Below are positions 52,502 through 60,981 of a stretch of 64,000 nucleotides of DNA, one piece after another. The notes below the pieces were generated by a model. It saw only the letters and a program-made list of their open reading frames with translations, searched no databases and was not told where the DNA came from. Each line of letters opens with the position of its first letter. The stretch's first letter is position 1. This stretch comes from Bin5 sp965208965 (GTDB taxonomy: Bacteria; Chloroflexota; Anaerolineae; Caldilineales; Caldilineaceae), in assembly GCA_965208965.1 (NCBI GenBank), contig OZ242384.1:3162001-3226000 (forward strand). Reading direction: 5' to 3'. Position numbers and translations under genes: made by a program.

Positions 52502-52967
52502 AAAGATCGCTGTAGAAACAACACTGAATGGCGAAGAGACTGTTTTCCTTTGCGAGCCTCGTCAGACACTGCTGGAGGCGCTCAGGGACAATCTGGGCCT
52601 TATCGGCAGCAAAGAAGGCTGCGGCAATGGCAACTGCGGCGCCTGTAACGTGATCCTGGATGGCGTTCTCGTCAACTCCTGTCTTGTGCTGGCGCCGGAA
52701 ATCGAAGGCCGCTCGGTTGTGACAATCGAAGGCATCGCAGAAGATGGCGAGCTGCATCCGCTCCAGCAGAAGTTCCTTGAGCACGCCTCTTTACAGTGCG
52801 GCATCTGCACGCCTGGCTTCATCGTCTCCGCCAAGTCGCTGTTGGATGATAATCCCGACCCCAGCGAGCATGATGTGCGCTTGTGGCTCGCAGGCAATCT
52901 CTGTCGTTGCACAGGCTATGACAAGATCGTGCGGGCTGTGTTGGACGTGGCCGAAAGCGACGCCTAG
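52494..52967 (+). CDS. Molybdenum hydroxylase [2Fe-2S] small subunit (CoxS-like)
   Basis: A 157-residue iron-sulfur subunit with two clusters: plant-type cluster CGNGNCGACNVILDG with the last Cys in VNSCLVLAPE, and the second cluster CGICTPGFIVSAKSLL with LAGNLCRCTGYDKIV. ATG 52494 overlaps the coxM stop. It passes electrons from the molybdenum site to FAD. Confidence 0.95.
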   Translation: MAKKIAVETTLNGEETVFLCEPRQTLLEALRDNLGLIGSKEGCGNGNCGACNVILDGVLVNSCLVLAPEIEGRSVVTIEGIAEDGELHPLQQKFLEHASLQCGICTPGFIVSAKSLLDDNPDPSEHDVRLWLAGNLCRCTGYDKIVRAVLDVAESDA

Positions 52968-52984
52968 CCCGGAGGAGGAATTAA

Positions 52985-55306
52985 ATGGCCGGCACAAAAC
53001 AGAATGGAACTGGTAAACTGGCCGCAAACGGCCAGAACGGTTACAAGGTCATCGGCACGCGCCCGGTGCGGCCGGACGGTGTAGACAAAGTTACGGGCCG
53101 TGCCGTCTACGCCGCCGATGTGCAGATGACCGGGCTGCTGCATGGCTTTGTCCTGCGTAGTCCCCACGCCCACGCCAACATCCGCTCAATCGATACGAGC
53201 AAGGCCGAAGCCTTGCCCGGTGTGCGCGCCGTGGTCACTGCCGCCGACCTGCCTGTAGCCGAGGACAAAATCGAAGACCTCGGCGAAGGCGCCATCAACC
53301 TCAAATACCTGAGCGACAACATCCTGGCCCATGAAAAGGCCCTCTACCACGGCCATGCCGTGGCTGCAGTGGCCGCGGTCAGCCCGCATATCGCGCAGGA
53401 GGCTGCAGAGTTGATCGAAGTCGACTACGAGGTGCTGCCACCCGTGATGACGGTTGATGACGCTTTGGCAGACGATGCGCCCATTCTCCTTGATACGCTG
53501 CGTACCGATTCAATGGGCGAAATCGGCACAGAACAGTCCAACCTGGCCTCCTTCTTCCGTCACCAGCGCGGCGATCTGGATGCAGGATTTGCAGGCGCTC
53601 ACTTGATCGTCGACCGCACGTACCGCACGGAAACAGTCCATCAGGGTTACATCGAACCGCACGCCGCCACCGCCTTATACAGCGCCGACGGCCAGATAAC
53701 GATATGGACCAGCACACAGGGCTCGTTCGCCGTGCGCGGCCAGGTCTGCGAGATCCTGCAGATTCCGGTCTCCCGGCTCAAGGTAGTTCCCACGGAGATC
53801 GGAGGCGGATTCGGCGGCAAGATCAACGTATATGTTGAGCCGGTCGCCGTTCTCCTTTCCCAGAAGGCAGGGCATGAGCCTGTCAAAGTCATCATGAGCC
53901 GGGCCGACGTCCTCGCCGCGACAGGGCCCACTTCAGGCTCGAATGTCCGCGTCAAGATTGGCGTCGATGCAAACGGCAAGATCTCCGCTGCCCTCGCTGA
54001 ACTCTACTATGAGGCCGGCGCCTATCCGGGATCACCCGTCGGAGCCGCTGCAAACGTGAGCCTGGCCCCTTACGCCATCGACAATCTTCAAGTGGACGGC
54101 TATGACATTGTCGTGAACCGGCCTCGCAGCGCAGCCTACCGTGCCCCCGGAGGCACCAACGTTGCCTTTGCGGTCGAGAGTGTCGTCGACGAACTGGCCG
54201 AAAAGCTGGGCATGGACCCGGCTGATTTCCGCATCCTCAACGGTGCAAAAGAAAACGATCGCCGCCCCGACGGTCTGCAATACGCCCGCATCGGTCAGAT
54301 TGAGACGGTCGAGGCCATTCGGGATTCGGAACACTACCAGTCATCAATCGAAGGCCAATATCGCGGCCGCGGCATCGCATCGGGCTACTGGAACAACTGG
54401 GGCGGCCAGTCCAGCGCTACCGCCGTTCTCAACCCGGATGGCACGGTCAATCTCAATGAGGCCTCAACCGATATCGGCGGCACACGGGCCTCCATCGCCA
54501 TGCAGCTTGCCGAGGCGATGGATATCGAATACGAAATGGTGAAGGCCCGCGTCGTGGATACCGACACTGTGTCCTACAACGACGTGACCGGCGGCAGTCG
54601 CACGACCTTTGCCACCGGTTTGGCCGCTTACAATCTTGGCCAGCAGCTCATTAAAGAAATGAAGAGCCGCCTCGCCGACCAGTGGGACGTCGGAGTCGGT
54701 GACGTGAGTTACGAAGACGGCACTTTCAGCGCAGGCGGCGAAAGCCTCGGTTTCGTCGAGGCCGCCGGCCTTGTCCAGCGAGAAGAGCCCTTGATGGCCA
54801 GTTCAACGGTCCATCCGCAGGACTTCGGCCCAGGATTCTCCACGCAGTGCGTCGACATCGAGGTGGATCCTGAAACGGGTAAAATCACCATTCTTCGCTA
54901 CACGATCGCCCAGGACGTCGGCAAGGCCATTCATCCCTCCTATGTTGAAGGACAGATGCAGGGCGGGGTCGCACAAGGTATCGGCTGGGCAATCAACGAA
55001 GAGTACATCTACGACGACGAGGGCCATCTCCTCAACGCCAGCCTGCTCGACTACCGCATGCCAACAGCCCTGGACCTGCCGATGATCGAGACGATCCTGG
55101 TCGAGGTCCCCCATCCCGCCCACCCCTATGGCGTGCGCGGTGTCGGCGAGGTCAACATCGTGCCTCCCGCCGGCGCAGTCGCCAACGCAGTCTATGACGC
55201 CACCGGCGTTCGCATGGACAAGCTACCGATCTCCCCGGCCAATCTCCTCGAGGCGATGTGGGCCCAGGAGACGGAACCTGCTGAACTGGTTCCGGGAGAC
55301 GATTGA
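52985..55306 (+). CDS. Molybdenum hydroxylase large subunit (xanthine/aldehyde dehydrogenase type)
   Basis: A 773-residue molybdopterin-binding subunit. Motifs: VRPDGVDKVTGRAVYAADV at the start, GGGFGGKINVYVEP, the active-site loop AYRAPGGTNVAFAVES, and GVRGVGEVNIVPPAGAVANA with the catalytic Glu. The loop is not the AYRCSFR of true (form I) CO dehydrogenase, so the substrate is more likely an aldehyde, purine or N-heterocycle. A strong ribosome site (GGAGGAGGAA) precedes ATG 52985. Confidence 0.94.
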   Translation: MAGTKQNGTGKLAANGQNGYKVIGTRPVRPDGVDKVTGRAVYAADVQMTGLLHGFVLRSPHAHANIRSIDTSKAEALPGVRAVVTAADLPVAEDKIEDLGEGAINLKYLSDNILAHEKALYHGHAVAAVAAVSPHIAQEAAELIEVDYEVLPPVMTVDDALADDAPILLDTLRTDSMGEIGTEQSNLASFFRHQRGDLDAGFAGAHLIVDRTYRTETVHQGYIEPHAATALYSADGQITIWTSTQGSFAVRGQVCEILQIPVSRLKVVPTEIGGGFGGKINVYVEPVAVLLSQKAGHEPVKVIMSRADVLAATGPTSGSNVRVKIGVDANGKISAALAELYYEAGAYPGSPVGAAANVSLAPYAIDNLQVDGYDIVVNRPRSAAYRAPGGTNVAFAVESVVDELAEKLGMDPADFRILNGAKENDRRPDGLQYARIGQIETVEAIRDSEHYQSSIEGQYRGRGIASGYWNNWGGQSSATAVLNPDGTVNLNEASTDIGGTRASIAMQLAEAMDIEYEMVKARVVDTDTVSYNDVTGGSRTTFATGLAAYNLGQQLIKEMKSRLADQWDVGVGDVSYEDGTFSAGGESLGFVEAAGLVQREEPLMASSTVHPQDFGPGFSTQCVDIEVDPETGKITILRYTIAQDVGKAIHPSYVEGQMQGGVAQGIGWAINEEYIYDDEGHLLNASLLDYRMPTALDLPMIETILVEVPHPAHPYGVRGVGEVNIVPPAGAVANAVYDATGVRMDKLPISPANLLEAMWAQETEPAELVPGDD

Positions 55307-55590
55307 GCGTGGCCACTGTCTGGATTCCACCGTTGATGCGATCCCTCACCGGCGGCCAGCAGATTGTCGAAGCCGAAGGCGAATCGGTGCGGGAACTGGT
55401 CGCGGCCCTGGAGGAACGCTTCCCCGGGGTTGCCGAACGGATCATCGATGAAGGACGCATCCGGCCCGGTTGGACCGTCGCGGTCGATGGCGCAGTGCAG
55501 AATCGCGGCCTGCGCGCGACCGTGAAGCCGGACAGCGAAGTACATTTCGTACCAGCGATGACAGGCGGACAGATCGCGCTGCCGCAGTAA
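55303..55590 (+). CDS. MoaD/ThiS family sulfur-carrier protein
   Basis: A 95-residue beta-grasp protein, the last gene of the molybdenum hydroxylase operon. The fold pattern is visible: VWIPPLMRSLTGG, VRELVAALEERFPG and a C-terminal FVPAMTGG. Normally MoaD ends in this Gly-Gly, which is adenylated. Here QIALPQ follows, so removal of six residues would be needed for sulfur transfer. It starts at TTG 55303 overlapping the large-subunit stop by four bases, or at GTG 55309. It may serve cofactor supply for the adjacent enzyme. Confidence 0.85.
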   Translation: MSVATVWIPPLMRSLTGGQQIVEAEGESVRELVAALEERFPGVAERIIDEGRIRPGWTVAVDGAVQNRGLRATVKPDSEVHFVPAMTGGQIALPQ

Positions 55591-55608
55591 GATTGACACC
55601 TTCTGTCG

Positions 55609-55648
55609 TGCCCTTGACCGGATAAGATCGTTCGGTCAAGGGCAATTT
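55609..55648 (+). terminator. Terminator of the coxMSL-moaD operon
   Basis: TGCCCTTGACCG (55609-55620) pairs perfectly with CGGTCAAGGGCA (55633-55644) over a 12-base loop, followed by ATTTCC. It lies 19 bases after the moaD stop. Confidence 0.7.
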
Positions 55649-55717
55649 CCTCCTTGAAGTCACTTTTGTATACATTGGCTTAGGCAGTCGAGCCGAGGAA
55701 GTACACACATTTGAGGT

Positions 55718-55951
55718 ATGAGAATGTCGTCTTACATTCGCAGAGAGCGCTCAGTGAGCAAGAATCGCACGGTCGGCGATCCCGGCGACAGGGATTCTGA
55801 TGAGTCCAAATCTTATGATCTTGATTCGGAAGAATATAGCCCAGATGATTATGAATCTGACTACTTTGAAGATGAGATTGGAGAGTATTTTGAAGACCGA
55901 GCTAAAGAAATGCAAGACCTGTTCGACGATATGCTAGACAACTTCAACTAG
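55718..55951 (+). CDS. Small acidic protein of unknown function
   Basis: A 77-residue protein. After a basic start (MSSYIRRERSVSKNRTVGD) the sequence is strongly acidic, with about 27 Asp/Glu, many Tyr and Ser, and an amphipathic end (EMQDLFDDMLDNFN). No family is recognised. ATG 55718 or 55724 are both possible. A TATACA at 55669-55674 may be its -10 box. It could be a DNA mimic or a chaperone-like tail, but that is a guess; it precedes a DNA methyltransferase gene by 115 bases. Confidence 0.5.
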   Translation: MRMSSYIRRERSVSKNRTVGDPGDRDSDESKSYDLDSEEYSPDDYESDYFEDEIGEYFEDRAKEMQDLFDDMLDNFN

Positions 55952-56066
55952 GTTCGTTTCTACTACAAGAGTAAGGAAGTGCCGTAAAGTAAGAACTACA
56001 GGCGTCATATGTTCAACCCCTGCCTCGTATCTCAACGCGCATAACAGTATCGCGTTCATCGCCAAA

Positions 56067-57767
56067 ATGTGCGCCCTTCAGAAAGACAAATCTTCCCTCA
56101 TTCCTGAACATCACAAGTCAGACAGTCCTGTAACTCTTCAGTGGCCTCGTAAACGGTTGGAAGTTGAGCCCTCTCGCCCCCTCCAGCGACTCTTGGAGTC
56201 CTACCCTCCACAATTCCTCGGTGACGGAAAAAGGGGTCTGCTACTGCACGGCGACAACTTTGACGGGCTCTCCTGGCTGCTGGCCAATGGCTACGCTGGC
56301 ACTGTCCGACTGGTCTACCTGGACCCACCCTACAACTCGAACCGTACCTATTCCAGCCGCATTCGCCTGCGCGGAAAGGGCCAGCCTGCGCTGGGCGAAG
56401 CCACCGCCTACGACGATGTCTGGCAGCCTGCCGACTACCTCCAGTTTCTGACCGACCGGCTGCTCCTCCTGCGCGAACTCTTGCACGCCGACGGAACTCT
56501 CTGGCTTCACTGCGATCATCGCATGCAGGCACATCTTCTCCTGTTGCTGAAAGAGATTTTCGGCGCCGATTCGCACCTCAATACAGTCTTTTGGCGCAGC
56601 CAGACGATGCGAGGCGCCAAAGTCCATGCCCGATACTTTCCCCACAGTGCCCAGGCGATTCACATCTTTCGCAAAACACGCCGAGGCCGGCCCTTCTGGC
56701 ATCCTCCCACACGCGAGTTCGCATTCACCGAGGAGGCCGCCGCCGCGCAGTACATGCGCGACGAGCGGGGCTTCTTCCGCACCTCGGACCCAGGCACCTA
56801 TAGCTTCAAGCGCCTGAAGTCACTTTTTGCGGAAGGGCGGCTGTACGCCCCATACGGCGGCGAGGTTGTCGTAGATGAAGGGGCACAACGAGTTTTTGCC
56901 TCCAACGGCGGAAACATTGGCGTGAAGTACTACCTCGAAGAACGCGGCCGCAATCGCTATGTCGTAAAGAAGCCGGTGGACAATCTTTGGGACGACATTG
57001 CCGGTCTGGGCACGGTTCCCGGAGAGGACGAGAACTACCCCACACAGAAAACAGAGAGGCTGCTGCAAAGGATCCTTGAAACGGCCAGCCGTCCCGGAGA
57101 ACTCGTACTCGATCCCTTTGCCGGCTCCGGCACAACCCTGAATGTAGCGCACAAGCTTGACCGTGATTGGATCGGCTGCGACAGTTCCTGGCGGGCAGTG
57201 CGAACGGCCGCTTGCCGCCTCAGCCGCCGCACTACCCGCCCGGCATCGGCCCAGGCTGACGGAGACGGAGCCCCCCTGCCGGATATAGACGCCGCGGGAG
57301 ACGAGTCCCGAGTCGCAAGCGGCTACCGGGTTTTTCGCATTGGCGACGGCGACTTAGTCAAGAGGCGCCACCTTCGACAAGAGGCGCACGTCAACACCAC
57401 TGCGGAAATTCGACTGGACCAGGATGAGGGCCGACTGACTGTTCGGATAAGAGGATTTTGCAGCCCAGAGGTGGCAAGCCTGGCCGCCAAAGAGAAAGTG
57501 GCGCTGCCGGGCGATTGGCGTGCGCAAGTTCGGGCCGTACTGGTCGATCCAGATTATGACGGCGCCACCTTGCGGCCCGCGCTGGTGGACGCGCCCCCAG
57601 GCAAGAGCGCCCTTGTGGCCGGTGTGTACTCTTGTGCTCAGCCCGTACATTCCGAAAGACTAGGGAGTAAACACCCAGAGGTCAGGAACGTCGCAACTGT
57701 AATTGTGGATGTAACCGGCGATGAACATCTCTTTGTGGAACCGGTCCCTCAATGTCCATCTCCATAA
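56067..57767 (+). CDS. Solitary DNA methyltransferase (beta-class, N4/N6 amino-methyl type)
   Basis: A 566-residue DNA methylase. The catalytic motif IV, VRLVYLDPPYNSNRTYSSRI near residue 90, precedes the SAM-binding motif I, LVLDPFAGSGTTLNVAHKL near residue 350, the beta-class order seen in type III Mod and orphan adenine methylases. PTQKTERLLQRIL is the usual segment before motif I. A further 180 residues follow, of which the last 130 have no family I recognise. No restriction endonuclease gene is nearby. ATG 56067 has no clear ribosome site, so the start is uncertain. Confidence 0.85.
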   Translation: MCALQKDKSSLIPEHHKSDSPVTLQWPRKRLEVEPSRPLQRLLESYPPQFLGDGKRGLLLHGDNFDGLSWLLANGYAGTVRLVYLDPPYNSNRTYSSRIRLRGKGQPALGEATAYDDVWQPADYLQFLTDRLLLLRELLHADGTLWLHCDHRMQAHLLLLLKEIFGADSHLNTVFWRSQTMRGAKVHARYFPHSAQAIHIFRKTRRGRPFWHPPTREFAFTEEAAAAQYMRDERGFFRTSDPGTYSFKRLKSLFAEGRLYAPYGGEVVVDEGAQRVFASNGGNIGVKYYLEERGRNRYVVKKPVDNLWDDIAGLGTVPGEDENYPTQKTERLLQRILETASRPGELVLDPFAGSGTTLNVAHKLDRDWIGCDSSWRAVRTAACRLSRRTTRPASAQADGDGAPLPDIDAAGDESRVASGYRVFRIGDGDLVKRRHLRQEAHVNTTAEIRLDQDEGRLTVRIRGFCSPEVASLAAKEKVALPGDWRAQVRAVLVDPDYDGATLRPALVDAPPGKSALVAGVYSCAQPVHSERLGSKHPEVRNVATVIVDVTGDEHLFVEPVPQCPSP

Positions 57768-58132
57768 AATTCCGAAAATGAGCATTTCGCTTTCGGCTCG
57801 TTTGTCATCTTAGCTTGACATCTTACCCGCGCACGGCATCCAACCGGCGGGCATGACCACTGCCGTTGCGCCCCCAATGCAATGCTCTTACCGTCCCCCT
57901 CAAAGGTCCGGTAGGGGCAGGCACAAGGCTTGCCCTCGCAACCCCTAATCAACGGATCTCCGGGAAAGGCCAGGCCCGGCGCCTGTCCTGCGTCAGTCCA
58001 AGAGCCGCTGAAACAAATTCAGACCGCTGGCGCCAACTCCCCGCCAGACTGTTCCCACGCCTAATCCGGGATACACTCCGTGAAACCTTGCGCGAGAACG
58101 TTCATGCTTGGGAGTGGTATACTTACCGAACT
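57768..58132. other. Intergenic region before mutL
   Basis: 365 bases. A frame in phase with mutL is open through all of it, but has no family similarity. It contains a small hairpin at 57775-57810 after the methylase stop and the mutL promoter at 58115. No separate gene is seen. Confidence 0.45.
58115..58123 (+). promoter_or_regulatory. Extended -10 promoter of mutL, nearly leaderless
   Basis: TGG-TATACT ends ten bases before the mutL ATG. Transcription would start near 58130, giving a leader of only about three bases. Confidence 0.5.
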
Positions 58133-60205
58133 ATGGCCATTCAACTGCTGTCCCAGGACGTAGCCGCCAAGATCGCAGCCGGTGAAGTTGTGGAACGACC
58201 CGCCAACGTCGCCAAAGAGCTGATCGAGAACAGCCTGGATGCCGGCGCGAACGAAGTGCAAGTCGAGATCCGGGAAGGAGGACAGCGTCTATTGCAGGTG
58301 ACTGACGACGGGCATGGCATTCCCGCGGCCGAACTGCCACTGGCAGCGCAGCGTCATGCAACCAGCAAGCTGGGGAGTGCCGCCGACCTGGACCGCATAA
58401 CATCCTTCGGCTTTCGCGGCGAAGCTCTCTATAGTATAGCGGCCGTCAGTCATTTGACTCTCAAGAGCCGCAATTCAGACGCCGAGACCGGCGCAGAGTT
58501 GCATATAGAAGGCGGAATGGTCAGGCGCAATCAGCCCGCAGGACTGCCGGTTGGCACAATAGTCACTGTTGAGAATATCTTTTTCAACACGCCTGCGCGG
58601 CGCAAGTTCCTGCGGCGCCCAACCACGGAAGCCGGCAACATCGCGGCAATCGTCCAGCGCTACGCCCTGGCCTACCCATACTGCCGCTTCAAATTCGTCA
58701 CCGATGGCAAACTTTCTTTCTTCACCGATGGCTCAGGACGCGTTGACGAAGTTCTGGCAAAAATATACGGTCGGGAAAACGCCCAGCAGATGATCGGCGT
58801 GGGGCGATTTCGCGAAAGGGCCGAAGCTCGCCAGGAGCCAACTACAGCCTCCGAGCAGTCTGGCAATTCCTCGCAGCGTGAACGGCAGCCGGTGAAGGAC
58901 GAAGTCGATTTCATGTCCGACTCGGCCGGTAGTCGACGTGCAACTTCCCCACTGGCCGGCGGAACCTCTGCCCAACACTCCGCGGGTCTTGCCTCTTCTG
59001 CCAGTCCGGGAAACGTGCACGTAAGTGGGTACGTAAGTTCCCTATCTCTTACCCGTCCCACCCGCGCCCAGATCAATCTGTTCATCAACAGGCGCTATGT
59101 CGAAGACCGGAGCCTCACGCACGCGGTTGTGCAGGCATTTCACACCTTGCTGCCGGTTGGGCGCTTTCCGCTTGCAGTTCTCTTTGTCGATCTGGATCCT
59201 TCGGAGGTAGACGTAAACGTGCATCCGCGCAAAACGGAGGTGCGTTTCGTCGATTCCAACAGAGTTTTCAGAGCCGTCCAGGTTACCGTACGCCGTGCAG
59301 TCATTGAAAGCACCGGTGTGCCGACCGTGGGCCTGGGCGAAGAAGATGAAAGGGCAGCAGCGCCACAGGTGTCTTTGTCTGCGAAAGGCTCTGGTCCGCA
59401 AGAGCAGCATCATATGCGTCAGTCCGGCTGGTCTGCCCGGCGCAATGCAATCCTTGGCGCAGGCGTTGGAAGGCAGCCCCCGAAGCAGTTTGAACTGCCG
59501 CAGGCTGAGCAACCTGGAGCAGATTCACTCGTGGACGAGCCGAACCCTCAATCTGACGACATGCCGTCACCGGTTCATGGCGAATCAGAAGAGCTCCCTG
59601 GCAACGAAGAGCATACGCTGCCACCTCTTCGGGTAGTCGGGCAGGCCGGAGCCATGTATGTTGTCGCCGAGGGACCGGAAGGGCTTTACCTCATCGATCA
59701 GCACGCCGCCCATGAGCGGATTCTGTACGAGAAGTACATGGCCCAGCGCGCAAGCGATGGCAAAGATGGAGGGACGGCCCGTCAGGGGCTGCTCACTCCG
59801 ATCTCCTTACATGTGGGTAATGCCCTCGCCGGCCCGGTAGCCCAACACCTGGACACGTTGAAAGCAGTTGGATTTGACGTCGATCATTTCGGCGGAGATA
59901 CCTTTCTCGTGCGCGCCGTTCCCAGTGTGCTGTCAAATCAGGATGCAGAGCGAGCGCTCGACGAGATCGTACAGGGTCTGGCCGAAAACCGGGATCTGGT
60001 TGAGGAGGAGTTGGAGGCGCGGCTGGTGAAAATGGTCTGTAAGCGGGCCTCAATCAAGGCGGGCCAGGTCCTGAGCGACATCGAGATGAAGGAATTGGTG
60101 CGGCAGTTGGAAACGTGCCAGTCCCCGCGTACCTGCCCTCACGGACGACCCACAATGCTGCAGCTGAGCTCCAATGAATTGGAGCGAGCCTTCAAGCGGA
60201 CATAG
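58133..60205 (+). CDS. mutL: DNA mismatch repair protein MutL (endonuclease type)
   Basis: A 690-residue mismatch repair ATPase and nicking endonuclease. N-terminal GHKL motifs: IAAGEVVERPANVAKELIEN, LDAGA, VTDDGHGIPAAEL, TSFGFRGEAL. Then the transducer domain with VDVNVHPRKTEVRF. The linker (about residues 220-510) contains a long low-complexity insertion. The C-terminal domain has the metal-binding endonuclease motif LIDQHAAHERILYEKY and CPHGRPTM. ATG 58133 is chosen because the conserved N-terminus begins there; the frame is open to 57866. No mutS is in the window. Confidence 0.95.
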   Translation: MAIQLLSQDVAAKIAAGEVVERPANVAKELIENSLDAGANEVQVEIREGGQRLLQVTDDGHGIPAAELPLAAQRHATSKLGSAADLDRITSFGFRGEALYSIAAVSHLTLKSRNSDAETGAELHIEGGMVRRNQPAGLPVGTIVTVENIFFNTPARRKFLRRPTTEAGNIAAIVQRYALAYPYCRFKFVTDGKLSFFTDGSGRVDEVLAKIYGRENAQQMIGVGRFRERAEARQEPTTASEQSGNSSQRERQPVKDEVDFMSDSAGSRRATSPLAGGTSAQHSAGLASSASPGNVHVSGYVSSLSLTRPTRAQINLFINRRYVEDRSLTHAVVQAFHTLLPVGRFPLAVLFVDLDPSEVDVNVHPRKTEVRFVDSNRVFRAVQVTVRRAVIESTGVPTVGLGEEDERAAAPQVSLSAKGSGPQEQHHMRQSGWSARRNAILGAGVGRQPPKQFELPQAEQPGADSLVDEPNPQSDDMPSPVHGESEELPGNEEHTLPPLRVVGQAGAMYVVAEGPEGLYLIDQHAAHERILYEKYMAQRASDGKDGGTARQGLLTPISLHVGNALAGPVAQHLDTLKAVGFDVDHFGGDTFLVRAVPSVLSNQDAERALDEIVQGLAENRDLVEEELEARLVKMVCKRASIKAGQVLSDIEMKELVRQLETCQSPRTCPHGRPTMLQLSSNELERAFKRT

Positions 60206-60302
60206 CACAGCGCAAACGTCTGAGCTTCCTCAACTTGACGCGACCCATGCTTACATAAGCACATAGAATACTTACACGTTTTGGGAATTGGATTCTTTCG
60301 TG

Positions 60303-60311
60303 TGCTATACT
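60303..60311 (+). promoter_or_regulatory. Extended -10 promoter before the DUF457-like gene
   Basis: TGC-TATACT, with TTGGGA at 60281-60286 and a 19-base spacer. The next gene starts at 60414 and may be transcribed together with tig. Confidence 0.45.
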
Positions 60312-60413
60312 GAAAGTTGGCGCTCCAAAACTGAGAAGATTCCAGTGCGGGTCTTCTGCTTCGCCCCGCGCTTGTGAATGTCGGACGCCAACTGATGACA
60401 CGGGACGCACCAC

Positions 60414-60944
60414 GTGCTCGATCTTGCCAGCCCGGATGTACTGAGAGTTGCTTTTGGCACTGCCTGCTTCGCCATCGGAGCCTGGCTGGGAACGCTGTTC
60501 CCGGACATAGACAGATTCGGGATTTTCCGTCTTCGCCACCGGTCTATTGTCACGCACAGCTTCCTGATACCCGCCCTGCTATGGGTAGTACTGATCTTTA
60601 CGTCGGCTGAATGGGTAGAATGGTTCATTCCCGGCTTTGCGGCTGGAGTAGCGCTCCATTTGGCCTTCGATCTCTTTCCCCAGAAGTGGCGCGGCTTCGC
60701 ACTGGTCGACGTACCGAAGTTGGGGCGCAGTACCAGAACCGTTTCCTCTGTCCTGCTGTTTTCCAATCTCTTCTTGTGCGTAATCATATCCGTCTCCATC
60801 TTCCCGGAATACGGTCCTGCCGGTATATTCGCATACGCCGCCACACTCACAGCCCTTTATCTTTACGGCCTATTGGCGAAAAAGGAACATTTCGCAGCTG
60901 GCCCCCTGTTGACCATACTGACGCTTGGGGGCGACGCCCTTTAG
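60414..60944 (+). CDS. Membrane-bound metal-dependent hydrolase-like protein (YdjM/DUF457 type)
   Basis: A 176-residue inner-membrane protein with four to five helices. The family's polar residues are visible within the membrane: GTLFPDIDRFGIFRLRHRSIVTHSFLIP and GVALHLAFDLFPQKWRG, with the DxD, HRxxTHS and HxxxD patterns of DUF457 proteins. The function of the family is not established. It starts at GTG 60414. The tig gene follows 37 bases after. Confidence 0.75.
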   Translation: MLDLASPDVLRVAFGTACFAIGAWLGTLFPDIDRFGIFRLRHRSIVTHSFLIPALLWVVLIFTSAEWVEWFIPGFAAGVALHLAFDLFPQKWRGFALVDVPKLGRSTRTVSSVLLFSNLFLCVIISVSIFPEYGPAGIFAYAATLTALYLYGLLAKKEHFAAGPLLTILTLGGDAL

Positions 60945-60981
60945 GCTACTACTACCATGAAACAATAAGAGGCAAGGTACG

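Noticed and set aside
52985..55306. Assignment as true CO dehydrogenase CoxL
   Set aside because: The active-site loop is AYRAPGG, not the AYRCSFR of form I CO dehydrogenase, so CO oxidation cannot be claimed.
57866..58132. 89-residue extension of MutL
   Set aside because: MutL N-termini begin at IQLLSQDVAAKIAAGEVV; the promoter motif lies inside the extension.
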